From Lachnospiraceae bacterium (lineage in GTDB: Bacteria; Bacillota; Clostridia; Lachnospirales; Lachnospiraceae), in assembly GCA_015057555.1 (NCBI GenBank), contig SVEC01000005.1, positions 1-64,000 of the forward strand: a stretch of DNA of 64,000 nt, in the 5' to 3' direction. The notes beneath the pieces were generated by a model. It saw only the letters and a list, made by a program, of their open reading frames with translations. It had not been told where the DNA came from and made no database searches. Shown piece by piece: positions 53,665 through 63,414 of this stretch (within the stretch, counting starts at the first letter, position 1; each line of letters begins with the position of its first letter). Position numbers and translations under genes: made by a program.

Positions 53665-55479
53665 TTATAATTCGCCCGAAACCAGAACAGCTTCCTTGTA
53701 TTTGCTCTCTAAAGCATTGATTTTCCTCTCAAGATCCGCTATATCTCCTTTTAACTGAAGATATATCTTTTGTTTTTCCTTATACTCCAGCTCCTTAGAA
53801 CGACACACGTCTAATTTACTTTCTATAGCCTTAAGAGCGGTTTTATTCTTTGCATGCTCCTCAGCTGGTATAGGAGTATTAAACAATCTCTTACGGAGCT
53901 TTTTTGTATTGTTGTAAATTTCGATTCCGATGGCATTGAACAGAACAAACAGGGCCGCACATACCCCGAATTTTTTCAGCCAGCCATCAACATCACTAAA
54001 TACAAAAGCAAAAATTACACCTATTGTTAATATATATGAAAGAGCTAAAGCTATAGGAGTATCAACTAATAGCACAAAGCCTAATCGCTTTCTCCTGTAA
54101 ATTTTATCCACCTGCTCATCCTTGAATTTAACCTGTGATGCTTCTCGCTCTATATCAATTATTTTGCCCCTCACATTATTAAGATTACCGGTCTGATCAG
54201 GATAGTTTTTCAGCTTTTCACTCAGCTGACTATGTTGCTCTGCCAGATTGTTCATATGCTTTTTCATAGCATTAATTTCCTGCTTTTTGCTCTCCACAAT
54301 CTTTTTATTAGCAAGAGCTGCCTTAGACATATCTGCAACTCTGGAATTAATATCCACATCCTCATCTCCGTCATCCCATAATACCCTTGACATAGCGTGA
54401 GCGTAGTTTGCGAAGGCTGCATTTGCATTAGGGGATTTGGATTCTCTAATGCGTTTTAGAGTTTTTCCTAGAAGGTTATTCTCATTCATACTTTCCAGCT
54501 TTCTATAATCTGCACCAGCAGCAGAATCTCCCTCCACATTAAGGATTTTGTATCTTTCCTTAACCAAATCTATGTTAAAATCCAGATAACAGCTGTTACG
54601 TCTATTAATCACTATATTATAAACTGCATGCTTATCCTTAGCGCATAGGTCCATAAGGTATGAATTAAGGACAGTATTAGTAAGGGTATCATCTGCATCC
54701 ACTGTAAGAGTTTTGTACCTTCTCTGAGAGGTAGGTATAAATTTCACACTGCTACTTCCCTTTTCCACATATCCCTTTATAAAGCCATGCTCCCCTGTAT
54801 CCTTTGAATCCATAGGCTCCAGAGCACCCGAATAATAGAAATTATATTCCTTCTTGCATTTAAAATTGTGCTGATGTCCCATACCAATATACTCAAACTT
54901 CTTGGTAGATAAGTCATCTAGAGAAAATGGTGAGACATTCTGTTCTCCCCCATGTGCAAGCAGTATGTTAACTCTATTTAAATTACGTGCATACACGTAA
55001 TCCAAATCATTTCTCTGATTTATCTGACTATATTGACATATACCATAGATATCCAAATTATATTTTTCAAAGTATATAGAATCAGCTATACCCTCTGCAT
55101 AGGAATTTCTAACCGGCATTCTGCTGGCTGGCACACAGTTGTTAAACTCCTCCCCATTCATAAGAAATGTATTGGAGCGGAATTTATATTTCCAAAGAGG
55201 GTTTTCATTGCTTAAGTGGTCTGCCTCACCAGTAACATAAATTATATATGTCTTGGCTAGACGCATAAGCTCCATATCTACCTTGCGTATTTCCTCCTCT
55301 GTTGGAATATGGTCAAACAAATCTCCTGTTATAAACAGGAAATCATAATTGTCCGACTCTAATATATCTATTAAATTTACAAAGCTATCAAACAAGGCTT
55401 GTGTGGCTCGCTTCTCCCAGCGTGTGCCCTCATCCACCTTGCGACCTAGGTGCAGGTCTGATATGTGTGCAAATTTCAT
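53665..55479 (-). CDS. Mre11/SbcD-like phosphoesterase with coiled coils and membrane helices
   Basis: 604 residues. Calcineurin-like N-terminus: DLHLG (8-12), TGDLFDH (51-57), LLAHGGE (about 177) and MGHQHNF (about 200) are present; the third motif, normally GNHD, is GEAD (84-87), replacing both the metal-ligand Asn and the general-acid His. The cap region is about 210-330. Then a long coiled coil (about 380-450), two helices (VLLVDTPIALALSYILTIGVI, FGVCAALFVLFNAIGIEIY at about 480-530) and a second coiled coil to the end. It resembles YhaO/SbcD-like proteins with the partner YhaN features fused on. May act on DNA ends at the membrane or be catalytically dead. ATPase partner not adjacent. 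Confidence 0.8.
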   Translation of the reverse strand: MKFAHISDLHLGRKVDEGTRWEKRATQALFDSFVNLIDILESDNYDFLFITGDLFDHIPTEEEIRKVDMELMRLAKTYIIYVTGEADHLSNENPLWKYKFRSNTFLMNGEEFNNCVPASRMPVRNSYAEGIADSIYFEKYNLDIYGICQYSQINQRNDLDYVYARNLNRVNILLAHGGEQNVSPFSLDDLSTKKFEYIGMGHQHNFKCKKEYNFYYSGALEPMDSKDTGEHGFIKGYVEKGSSSVKFIPTSQRRYKTLTVDADDTLTNTVLNSYLMDLCAKDKHAVYNIVINRRNSCYLDFNIDLVKERYKILNVEGDSAAGADYRKLESMNENNLLGKTLKRIRESKSPNANAAFANYAHAMSRVLWDDGDEDVDINSRVADMSKAALANKKIVESKKQEINAMKKHMNNLAEQHSQLSEKLKNYPDQTGNLNNVRGKIIDIEREASQVKFKDEQVDKIYRRKRLGFVLLVDTPIALALSYILTIGVIFAFVFSDVDGWLKKFGVCAALFVLFNAIGIEIYNNTKKLRKRLFNTPIPAEEHAKNKTALKAIESKLDVCRSKELEYKEKQKIYLQLKGDIADLERKINALESKYKEAVLVSGEL

Positions 55480-55553
55480 AAATGTTCTCCCATGGAATTT
55501 TTACTAAAATTAACCATTATATTATAAAGCAGAATCAGGGATTTGAAAACAAG

Positions 55554-55583
55554 AAAAGCTGGATTTTTTCAATCCAGCTTTTT
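55554..55583 (-). terminator. Terminator of the lipoprotein gene at 55599
   Basis: Perfect 12-bp stem AAAAGCTGGATT/AATCCAGCTTTT with T-runs. Confidence 0.85.
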
Positions 55584-55598
55584 CTAACGTGTCTATAT

Positions 55599-56564
55599 TT
55601 AACTGTTATTCTCCTTATAGTAACTATGCTGTTGTGTCTCCACATCATACATATCTATGTATTTAACCCCATTCTCCTCATAGAGACCAAGATATACCAT
55701 ATCCGCATTGGCATCTATTATATTAAGTCCTCCAACAAGTACGTTATTAGAGATATCGGTAGGACGCATAGTAAATACCACATGAGCCTCAGGATTTTCG
55801 AGTGAATTGAAGGAGTACATTGTTCCTCCCTCTCCATCTGTAACCATAACCAAGATAGAAAATTCTGTTCCCTCCATTACAAAGGAATCCACATCATTCC
55901 AGGAAAGAGTTTGTTCTGAATATCTTACATATGGAGCTTCACTGGTGCTACTTGTAGCTTCCGTGGTTGCTTCTGTAGTTGTTTCAATAGGACCCTCATA
56001 ATATTCCATATAATTCTGGTATATTTTCATTATTTCTTCATTAGTTGGCAGATGATCCAATGGTATAAGCGCGAACTCATAACAGGAAGGTGGAGCCATT
56101 GGTTCCCCTCCATCATCGTAATTACTAATAAACCCACCCAAGGTTTCCGCATACTCATATACTCTAGGAAATCCGTTAAAGTCTATAGTAACTGTCAAAT
56201 TATCCTCATCTATTGTATAAGTATACGTACTATTAACAATTAAGTTTGCTGGATCATAATTACAGTTCCCCTCTGTTACTGTTCCATCCTCGTAAAAGAT
56301 GTATTCATCAACATGATAGCTCTGAATTCCAGGCATGTAAAATTTGTTAGACAAAAGCATGTCCTTCACAAACTCTTTCTTTGCTTCTTCAGTTGTAACG
56401 TCAGCTGTTGTTGCTTCTGTTTTATTCTCTGTAGTTGCTTCTGTAGTCTTAGTCTGTGTTGTATTATTTTCTTTTTGGTCCTTGTTCTTTTCTTCCTTAG
56501 AACATCCAAAAAGGACAAGCAACATCAGACACAAGCCCATACATAATATCTTCTTTTTCATCAC
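55599..56564 (-). CDS. Lipoprotein of unknown function
   Basis: 321 residues (or from M2). Lipobox LVLFGCSKEE; Lys/Asn/Thr/Glu-rich tether (TTQTKTTEATTENKTE), then about 230 residues of beta-rich sequence (FYEDGTVTEGNCNYDP, NLTVTIDFNGFPRVYE, SYCEFALIPLDHLPTNEEI) like small clostridial solute- or signal-binding lipoproteins. Family not recognised. Own terminator. Confidence 0.75.
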   Translation of the reverse strand: MMKKKILCMGLCLMLLVLFGCSKEEKNKDQKENNTTQTKTTEATTENKTEATTADVTTEEAKKEFVKDMLLSNKFYMPGIQSYHVDEYIFYEDGTVTEGNCNYDPANLIVNSTYTYTIDEDNLTVTIDFNGFPRVYEYAETLGGFISNYDDGGEPMAPPSCYEFALIPLDHLPTNEEIMKIYQNYMEYYEGPIETTTEATTEATSSTSEAPYVRYSEQTLSWNDVDSFVMEGTEFSILVMVTDGEGGTMYSFNSLENPEAHVVFTMRPTDISNNVLVGGLNIIDANADMVYLGLYEENGVKYIDMYDVETQQHSYYKENNS

Positions 56565-56616
56565 ACGTTGTTCTCCTTCTTGTATATATCATTTATTGCA
56601 ATTTCACTGAATATGT

Positions 56617-58296
56617 TTAATACTGTGTCGTGCCTTTACCATACACACTTACCCATATATTAGTACTTCCATCCGTTTCGTATAAGCTTATATACACTGG
56701 ATAATCTGGTGTATAGGCAACAAAGGATTCTGTTCCATTAGCATATTCAGAATTAACATTTTGAGCCCAGATGTTCCAATATCCATCCACCTTGTATTCT
56801 ACATTTCTATACCCTGACTCATCTATATAGTCATCGTTGATTGAATACGTAGCTCCAATTTCCTTAAAATGGTTTTCCACACCATTCATTAGCGTCTCTA
56901 TTCCTGAATCTGTTTTTACTGGAAAATATTCTAAAGAGCGATCACTTAAGGTGGTATAACCACAGGCATCATATCTTTGCCTCCACTCTTCCTCGGATAT
57001 AGTTTCTCCTTCCCAGACACATTCAAACTGCATAGGTAAAGACTCATCCTCAACAGTCCCCTTAAGGTTTCTCTTTAAGGACCAAGAATTGTTTTCTATC
57101 AAAAAGTACGAATCCAAAACATTTTTTACGCTTCCATAATCCTTATTCAAATAAACAATATCCTCCGAAGTGGACAACACAAAGTTTGCGCCTCCAGCTG
57201 CACTCGAATCACAAAAAACATATATTCCAGGCATCGAATATGGGGTAATTATGTAATTTACCTCCCGAGTTGCTCCCATAACCTCTCCCGGCATAGTTAT
57301 GTATAGCTCACCGATTCCATCCTTGTTTGAATCCTTAATCTCACAAACATATTCTTCCGTAGGATCTCCAGGATAAAAACCCCATAAGATTGTTTCAAAC
57401 ACCGCATAATCCAACATATAATAATCCTTAAAGGTACCTTCTTGTGCAGCATCTATACCATTGTTTGTTACATTTTCAGATGTTGTCTCTTCATCATCTA
57501 ATGTTCCTCCAAGATATATAATTGCTTCCTCATACCCCATTGAATTGTCACTAAAGGAGCTAACCTTGCCCTTTAAAATATCTATGCCATGTTCATCATA
57601 TACACACACCTCACCCACATTAGAAATAAGGGACTGCTCTTTGGTATTAAATTCTTCTTCATTACTTTCCCCATCATTCATTGTAAAGGTATATCCCATG
57701 CTTTCATCCATAGGATCCATCCATGTATTCTTCAATACCCAATCCTTTATGTACAATGTACCATCTGCATTTTTTTCAAAGGTACAGTACTTGTCATTAT
57801 ATTCTCCGGTGCCATAACTAATATAATAATGCAGCTTTCCATCCTTGGTTTTAAAGAAATAATAGCTATCTCCATAAGGTGTTATATCAATTGCTTCATC
57901 ATATATAATTTGCTTCTTGCCATGATTGCTTCCCACAATACGTAAATATTCCTTCTGCTCACTCTCATTAAAATATATGTACATAAGCTCTGGTGTATCG
58001 TCTCCTAGCAAATCAATTACGCAAATCTTGCTTTCTGCATTATCACTTTCGTTTATGTTAGAGCTAAACATAGCGATTGCTGTTTTGTTATTCTTCAACT
58101 CCTCTATATAAACGTCTTTATAGGGTTCGATATACGCCTCTGTTGTTTCCTCCTCCACTGTAGACTCTGTAGTTTTTTTAGGTGGCTCTTCTCTAGTGTC
58201 TTTGCTATCTTTTTTTGTTTCTCCCTTGCATCCCACCAGGGACAACATCAAAACAAAAGTGAAACATAATATCATATTTCTTATCAATTTTCTCAT
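56617..58296 (-). CDS. Lipoprotein of unknown function, large
   Basis: 559 residues from the Met at 58296 (GAGGAGGT 9 nt upstream). Lipobox SLVGCKGE; Thr/Glu/Lys tether (EPPKKTTESTVEEETTEAY). The body has repeated aspartate-turn elements (DLLGDDTPELMYIYF, KDSNKDGIGELYITM) resembling calcium-type DxDxDG loops, and ends YISLYETDGSTNIWVS. No enzyme motif seen. Possibly envelope stress or signal related, as with other Lachnospiraceae lipoproteins of this kind; unassigned. Confidence 0.75.
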   Translation of the reverse strand: MRKLIRNMILCFTFVLMLSLVGCKGETKKDSKDTREEPPKKTTESTVEEETTEAYIEPYKDVYIEELKNNKTAIAMFSSNINESDNAESKICVIDLLGDDTPELMYIYFNESEQKEYLRIVGSNHGKKQIIYDEAIDITPYGDSYYFFKTKDGKLHYYISYGTGEYNDKYCTFEKNADGTLYIKDWVLKNTWMDPMDESMGYTFTMNDGESNEEEFNTKEQSLISNVGEVCVYDEHGIDILKGKVSSFSDNSMGYEEAIIYLGGTLDDEETTSENVTNNGIDAAQEGTFKDYYMLDYAVFETILWGFYPGDPTEEYVCEIKDSNKDGIGELYITMPGEVMGATREVNYIITPYSMPGIYVFCDSSAAGGANFVLSTSEDIVYLNKDYGSVKNVLDSYFLIENNSWSLKRNLKGTVEDESLPMQFECVWEGETISEEEWRQRYDACGYTTLSDRSLEYFPVKTDSGIETLMNGVENHFKEIGATYSINDDYIDESGYRNVEYKVDGYWNIWAQNVNSEYANGTESFVAYTPDYPVYISLYETDGSTNIWVSVYGKGTTQY

Positions 58297-58516
58297 ATTT
58301 CTATACCTCCTCATCTGTACTGTTACTAATTATATCAGCAAAATTCTTTTCTGCCTTCCGAATGTAAAAAATGACGTTTTTTATGCAATTTCTAACAAGC
58401 CAAACATACAAATAACTTTTAAGGGGTTATCGAATATATTCACGTATAAGGGGCCACATTCAATGTTTTAACATTCTACAAACTATCACTATCCACCTTT
58501 TCCATAGAATAAACAT

Positions 58517-58545
58517 TTGTCTTACCACCCAAAATATAGTATAAT
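58517..58545 (+). promoter_or_regulatory. Promoter of the glycosyltransferase operon
   Basis: TTGTCT, 17-bp spacer, TATAAT, about 30 nt before the ATG at 58576, which has TTTAGGAGG upstream. Confidence 0.75.
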
Positions 58546-58575
58546 CACCCACAAAGGTTACTTTAGGAGGTTTCT

Positions 58576-59760
58576 ATGTCTAAAAGAGTTATGCTGGTGG
58601 CAAATTCAGCATCTATGATCGACCATTTTAATAGAGATAATATTAATATCCTACAGAACATGGGATATGAGGTTACTGTTGCGGCTAATTTTAAGGACGG
58701 AAACTCCAGTACCAGAGAAAAGATTGCGGATTTTGAGAAGGAGCTTGAAGCAAAGGGCATAGATATGATTCATCTCCCTATCCCTCGTAAGGTCACTCAG
58801 CTTTTTAAGATGTTTAAATCTGTTAAGATGATTAAGAATTATCTTAAGGAAAATCCTTGTGTCCTAATTCATACACAGACACCATTTGGCGGTGTAGCTG
58901 GAAGACTTGCTACAAAAAGCTTTCGTAAGGCTGGGGATACTAAGGTTATATATTTTGTCCACGGATTTCATTTTTTCAAGGGTGCCAGCTTTAAGAACTA
59001 TCTCATTTATTATAACATAGAAAAGCATTTATCAAAATACACCGACTGTCTTATTACTCTTAATCAGGAAGATTTTAAAACTGCCTCTAAGAAGTTTAAG
59101 AAGACTCAGGTGGAGTATGTTCCTGGTGTAGGCGTGGATACCACCGCCATCAATATGACTACAGTGGACAAAAAGACAAAGTGTAAGGAGCTTAAAATCC
59201 CTCACAATAAGAAGATTATTCTCACTATGGCAGAGCTTATTCCTAGAAAGAATGTGGAGGGTGCCATCAATGCATTCGCAGCCTGCGAAAATGATGACAC
59301 AATTCTTCTTATCTGCGGCAAGGGTAAGGAGCAAAGAAAGCTTAAGGATTTGGTGAAGGAGCTTGACCTAAAGGATAAGGTGTACTTTGCTGGATATAGA
59401 ACTGATATAATTGAGATTTGTCGTATGAGTGACATTTTCCTATTTACCAGCCGTCAGGAGGGACTTCCTGTAGCAGTTATGCAGGCTATGGCAGCAGGAC
59501 TTCCTGTTATTGCATCAGACATCCGAGGAAATAGGGACTTACTTGCACCAGACAAGGATTCTAAGAGCAAAGATTATTTAGTGGATGTGGATGATACAGA
59601 AGAATTTACGAAGAAGCTTAACTACCTTCTTAAGAAGGAAAAGGAACGCGAGAAGCTAGGTGAAATAAATGTGGCTAATTGCAGAAAATATTTCGACATA
59701 GAACTAGTTCATGATAGAATGACAGAGATTTACCAGACTATGCTAGGAAAGGATGAATAA
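58576..59760 (+). CDS. GT4-type glycosyltransferase
   Basis: 394 residues. GT-B fold: N-terminal domain with GVAGRLA (about 113), HGFHFF (about 131); C-terminal domain with MAELIPRKNVEGAINAF (about 215), GYRTDIIEICRMSDIFL, and the EGLPVAVMQAMAAGLPVIASD nucleotide-sugar motif (about 295). Resembles EpsD/PglA-type enzymes in capsule or exopolysaccharide assembly. First of two glycosyltransferase genes; the second follows 32 nt later. Confidence 0.92.
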   Translation: MSKRVMLVANSASMIDHFNRDNINILQNMGYEVTVAANFKDGNSSTREKIADFEKELEAKGIDMIHLPIPRKVTQLFKMFKSVKMIKNYLKENPCVLIHTQTPFGGVAGRLATKSFRKAGDTKVIYFVHGFHFFKGASFKNYLIYYNIEKHLSKYTDCLITLNQEDFKTASKKFKKTQVEYVPGVGVDTTAINMTTVDKKTKCKELKIPHNKKIILTMAELIPRKNVEGAINAFAACENDDTILLICGKGKEQRKLKDLVKELDLKDKVYFAGYRTDIIEICRMSDIFLFTSRQEGLPVAVMQAMAAGLPVIASDIRGNRDLLAPDKDSKSKDYLVDVDDTEEFTKKLNYLLKKEKEREKLGEINVANCRKYFDIELVHDRMTEIYQTMLGKDE

Positions 59761-59792
59761 CCTCCTGCAATGGTCTAAACTAGGAGATAATT

Positions 59793-60722
59793 ATGTATAA
59801 AGTTCAGGTTTTGTTATCAACCTACAACGGTGAAAAGTACATAAGAGAGCAGCTAGATAGTATTCTGGCCCAAAAGGATGTGGAGGTTAGTGTCCTTATT
59901 AGAGATGACGGCTCCACAGATTCCACTATTGATATTATTAATGACTACTGCTCTAAGAATTCAGATATCAAGCTTATTAAGGGTTCTAATATGGGAGCTT
60001 GCAAATCCTACTTTGAATTATTCAAGAAGGCTGATATGGGCTACGATTATTATGCTCTGTCTGACCAGGATGATTACTGGTATGAGGATAAATTAACTGT
60101 GGCTTGCCATAAGTTAACTAGCACAGACAATAAGGAGAACAAACCTCTCCTTTACTGCTGTGAGGCAGATATTACGGATGAGAATTTAAACTCCTCTGGC
60201 AAGGATACGACGGCAGAGGAAGCTAAAACCTCCTTCCCTGTTAAAAAGCCCGGTTTCGGCAACGCATTAATCGAAAATATCGCAAGAGGAGGAAGTGTGG
60301 TATTTAACCCTACTCTTCTAGGTCTGGTTAGGATAGACGCTCCAGCAGATTGCTATATGCACGACTGGTGGTTGTATCTGTTAGCTACCTGCTTCGGCAA
60401 AGTTATACATGATAACAAGGCATATTACAAGTACCGCCAGCACAAGGACAATGTTCTTGGTGCTTCTACTTCTAAGCTAGGAATTATAAAGCGTAGATTA
60501 TCCCAAAGTAAAACCAACAAGGAACACGTTTCCAAACAGGCAATTGCTTTCGGTAAGCTCTACGAAATTCCAGAGAAGAAAAAAATCCAGCTTGATGTTA
60601 TAGCTGGGTACAAGAATTCCTTTAAGCAGAGAGTTAGAGGATTATCTGGTAAGTATCTATATAGACAAAGCAAAAGCGATAATATAATATTTAGAATCTT
60701 GTTTTTAACTAATCATCTGTAA
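59793..60722 (+). CDS. GT2-type glycosyltransferase (rhamnosyl type)
   Basis: 309 residues, GT-A fold: LLSTYNGEKYIREQLDSIL (7-25), DDG (35-37), SDQDDYW (about 90-96, DxD-type motif) and HDWWLYLLATCFG (about 190). The whole pattern matches rhamnosyltransferase-like enzymes of cell-wall polysaccharide synthesis. Operon with the GT4 gene. Confidence 0.9.
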   Translation: MYKVQVLLSTYNGEKYIREQLDSILAQKDVEVSVLIRDDGSTDSTIDIINDYCSKNSDIKLIKGSNMGACKSYFELFKKADMGYDYYALSDQDDYWYEDKLTVACHKLTSTDNKENKPLLYCCEADITDENLNSSGKDTTAEEAKTSFPVKKPGFGNALIENIARGGSVVFNPTLLGLVRIDAPADCYMHDWWLYLLATCFGKVIHDNKAYYKYRQHKDNVLGASTSKLGIIKRRLSQSKTNKEHVSKQAIAFGKLYEIPEKKKIQLDVIAGYKNSFKQRVRGLSGKYLYRQSKSDNIIFRILFLTNHL

Positions 60723-60756
60723 GAAGAAAAGGGTGCTTACGCACCCTTTTCTTCTT
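60721..60756. terminator. Bidirectional terminator after glycosyltransferases
   Basis: A 16-bp perfect stem (AAGAAGAAAAGGGTGC with its complement), TTAC loop; the last stop codon lies at its base. Confidence 0.88.
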
Positions 60757-60762
60757 AATTTC

Positions 60763-62670
60763 TTACTCCTTAAATTTAAGCATCCTCATGGAGTTAAGTA
60801 TAGCAATTACCGCCACTCCCACATCTGCGAATACTGCCAGCCACATATTTGCTATTCCGAATACTCCCAGAATCATAACCAGAAACTTTACACTTAGTGC
60901 AAATACTATATTTTGTCTTACGATAGTAAGAGTCTTTCGCCCGATATCATGTACTGTACAAATCTTCTCCGGATTATCATCCATAAGAACTATATCTGCT
61001 GCCTCGATGGCTGCATCCTGTCCTAAGGCACCCATGGCGATTCCTATATCCGCTCTGGTAAGCGCTGGAGCATCATTGATTCCGTCTCCTACAAATGCAA
61101 CCTTGCCAGACTTCTTACCTTCACACTTAGAAGTAATAATATCCTCAAGCTCGCTCATCTTGTCTCCTGGAAGAAGCTCGCTATACACCGTCTTAATTCC
61201 TAATTCACCAGCTACATAGTTTGCAGTCTTAGCCCTATCACCTGTAAGCATTACTGTATTCTTAATTCCCAACTTATGCATCTTAGAAATAGCGCTCTTT
61301 GCCACCTGCTTGATTACATCAGAGATTACAATATATCCTAAGTACTCATTATCTCTAGCCACGTAAACCACTGTACCACTGGTCTCATTATTTTCCTCAA
61401 AGCTCACACCAACATCCACCATAAGCTTTTTATTTCCAGCGTATATAGTTACGCCATCTAAGCTTACACTAACGCCTTTACCGGATATCTCCTTAACATC
61501 CTCTATGCTTTCTTTATTGATAGTCTCACCCTTCTCAAGATAGGCACCTTCAATGGACTTGGCAATAGGATGGTTTGAATAACACTCTGCATAGGCCGCA
61601 AGCTTAAGAAGCTCATCCTGATTACAAGAGCCCTTGCACACTATGTCATTTACCCTGAATACTCCCTCGGTAAGGGTTCCTGTCTTATCAAATACAACTG
61701 TATCAACCTCAGCCATTGCCTCTAGGTAGTTGCTACCCTTTACAAGTATGCCTAACTTTGATGCAGCTCCAATTCCTCCGAAGAAGCCCATAGGAACAGA
61801 GATGACTAAAGCACACGGGCATGATATTACAAGAAAAATCAAAGCTCTGCTAATCCAAGTAGCAAATCCTCCACCCAAAATAATCGGTGGCACAAATGCA
61901 ACGATTAAAGCAGCAATTACAACCAGCGGAGTGTAATACTTTGCAAATCTTGTAATAAAGCTCTCCGACTTAGACTTCCTACTACTTGCGTTTTCCACCA
62001 TATCAAGAATTTTAGCAACTGTAGAATCATCAAAGTTCTTGGTAGTCTTAAGAGTAAGCTTTCCACCCTCATTGATGCATCCGCTAAGTACTGTATCTCC
62101 CACCTTAACTCCTCTAGGAATAGACTCTCCTGTTAACGCAGCTGTATTTACAAAGCTTTCGCCCTCTACTACTACACCGTCCACAGGAACCTTTTCTCCT
62201 GGAAGTACAACTATCTCGCTTCCGACCACAACATCATAAGGATCAACCTTTACAAGCTCTCCATCCTGCTCTATATTTGCATAGTCTGGTCTTAAACCAA
62301 TCAAAGCTGTAACTGCAGTTCTGGATTTATTCACAGCGATATTCTCGAACAACTCTCCCACTTGATAAAACAGCATAACTGCTGCCGCCTCAGTATACTC
62401 ACCTAGAATAAATGCACCAATAGTGGCAAGAGTCATAAGAAAGTTCTCATCGAAAACCTGACCATTAAGTATGTTTCGTCCTGCCTTGGCTAAAACCTTT
62501 CCACCAATTATAAGGTACGGAACTAGGTACATAGCTGTAAGGATGATTCTGAATAGAACAGTTCCTAAGGTCAATTTATCAATAACCAGCTTATGGATAA
62601 TAACCATAACCACCAGCAGCACTAGAGATAGTATTATCCTTTTTAATTGTCTCTTCTGCTTTTTATTCAT
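60763..62670 (-). CDS. Heavy-metal P-type ATPase (Zn/Cd/Pb type), no N-terminal HMA
   Basis: 635 residues. Eight helices; SCPCALVISVP (about 285) in helix 6 gives the CPC metal site, DKTGTLTEG phosphorylation site (about 328), MLTGDRAKTA and GDGINDAPALTRADIGIAMG (about 528). The extra N-terminal metal-binding domain is missing, but the separate 72-residue HMA gene upstream supplies one. The CPC and the ArsR/HMA neighbours suggest export of zinc, cadmium or lead. Under an ArsR-type repressor. Confidence 0.93.
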   Translation of the reverse strand: MNKKQKRQLKRIILSLVLLVVMVIIHKLVIDKLTLGTVLFRIILTAMYLVPYLIIGGKVLAKAGRNILNGQVFDENFLMTLATIGAFILGEYTEAAAVMLFYQVGELFENIAVNKSRTAVTALIGLRPDYANIEQDGELVKVDPYDVVVGSEIVVLPGEKVPVDGVVVEGESFVNTAALTGESIPRGVKVGDTVLSGCINEGGKLTLKTTKNFDDSTVAKILDMVENASSRKSKSESFITRFAKYYTPLVVIAALIVAFVPPIILGGGFATWISRALIFLVISCPCALVISVPMGFFGGIGAASKLGILVKGSNYLEAMAEVDTVVFDKTGTLTEGVFRVNDIVCKGSCNQDELLKLAAYAECYSNHPIAKSIEGAYLEKGETINKESIEDVKEISGKGVSVSLDGVTIYAGNKKLMVDVGVSFEENNETSGTVVYVARDNEYLGYIVISDVIKQVAKSAISKMHKLGIKNTVMLTGDRAKTANYVAGELGIKTVYSELLPGDKMSELEDIITSKCEGKKSGKVAFVGDGINDAPALTRADIGIAMGALGQDAAIEAADIVLMDDNPEKICTVHDIGRKTLTIVRQNIVFALSVKFLVMILGVFGIANMWLAVFADVGVAVIAILNSMRMLKFKE

Positions 62671-62696
62671 AACTAGTCTCCCTAATTAAGTACTAA

Positions 62697-62915
62697 TTAA
62701 AGCACTACTTCACAATCAGAATCCACCTTCTTAACTGCCTTAACAACCTGCTTCATAATCTTGTCAAAATCTGCTTCCTCTGCCTCGATAGTAAGCTTCT
62801 GTGCCATAAAGCTAACATTTGCATCTATAACACCATCAATCTTCTTGATAGCCTCCTCCATCTTTGCAGCGCAGTTTGCACAATCTAAATCTTCCATATC
62901 AAATCTCTTCTTCAT
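62697..62915 (-). CDS. Stand-alone HMA metal-binding protein
   Basis: 72 residues, ferredoxin-like HMA domain with MEDLDCANCAAKMEEAIKKI (CxxC metal site). Likely a metallochaperone or the detached N-terminal domain for the P-type ATPase 26 nt downstream. Same operon as arsR. Confidence 0.93.
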   Translation of the reverse strand: MKKRFDMEDLDCANCAAKMEEAIKKIDGVIDANVSFMAQKLTIEAEEADFDKIMKQVVKAVKKVDSDCEVVL

Positions 62916-62928
62916 AATAAAAATCCTC

Positions 62929-63306
62929 CTACTCCATAATATGCTCTAAGCCCATAGTTATAATATTTGCAATATGTCCGTCGTCCAAAGAGTAAATAAT
63001 CTGCTTACCTTCTCTCCTGTTCTTAACCAGCTTTGCCTGCTTTAACACCTTAAGCTGATGAGATATAGCTGACTGGGTCATATTTAAAACCTCCGCTATA
63101 TCGCAGACACACATCTCTGACTCAAAAAGTGTGTATAATATTCTAATTCTTGTTGTATCTCCAAACACCTTAAAAAGCTCCGCTAGGTCGTACAAGGATT
63201 CATCATCTGGCATCTGCAGGGTTACTGCCTTAACCAAGTCTTCATGAACCTTAACCTCATCGCAACAGCCCTCATGGGTGTGCTTATGTGTAGTTTTTTC
63301 GCTCAT
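62929..63306 (-). CDS. ArsR/SmtB-family metal-responsive repressor
   Basis: 125 residues. His/Cys-rich N-terminus (HKHTHEGCCDE), winged helix with the alpha3 site in ESEMCVCDIAEVL and C-terminal His pair region (DDGHIANII), as in CadC/CzrA regulators of zinc/cadmium/lead. Dissociates from DNA on metal binding and lets the exporter be made. A palindromic operator and promoter lie just upstream. Confidence 0.93.
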   Translation of the reverse strand: MSEKTTHKHTHEGCCDEVKVHEDLVKAVTLQMPDDESLYDLAELFKVFGDTTRIRILYTLFESEMCVCDIAEVLNMTQSAISHQLKVLKQAKLVKNRREGKQIIYSLDDGHIANIITMGLEHIME

Positions 63307-63331
63307 AACTCTATCCTTTCTTCATATTTTT

Positions 63332-63351
63332 ATATGAATGATTATTCATAT
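63332..63351. promoter_or_regulatory. ArsR operator
   Basis: ATATGAAT-GATT-ATTCATAT palindrome right after the -10, about 25 nt upstream of the arsR start. Fits SmtB/ArsR operator consensus. Confidence 0.78.
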
Positions 63352-63355
63352 GTTT

Positions 63356-63384
63356 AATATACTACTCATTTACTGATCTGTCAA
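63356..63384 (-). promoter_or_regulatory. Promoter of the arsR-HMA-ATPase operon
   Basis: Minus-strand TTGACA, 17-bp spacer, TATATT; the operator is just downstream. Confidence 0.8.
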
Positions 63385-63414
63385 TCACAAAATACTTTTT
63401 CTTACAAATCTACC

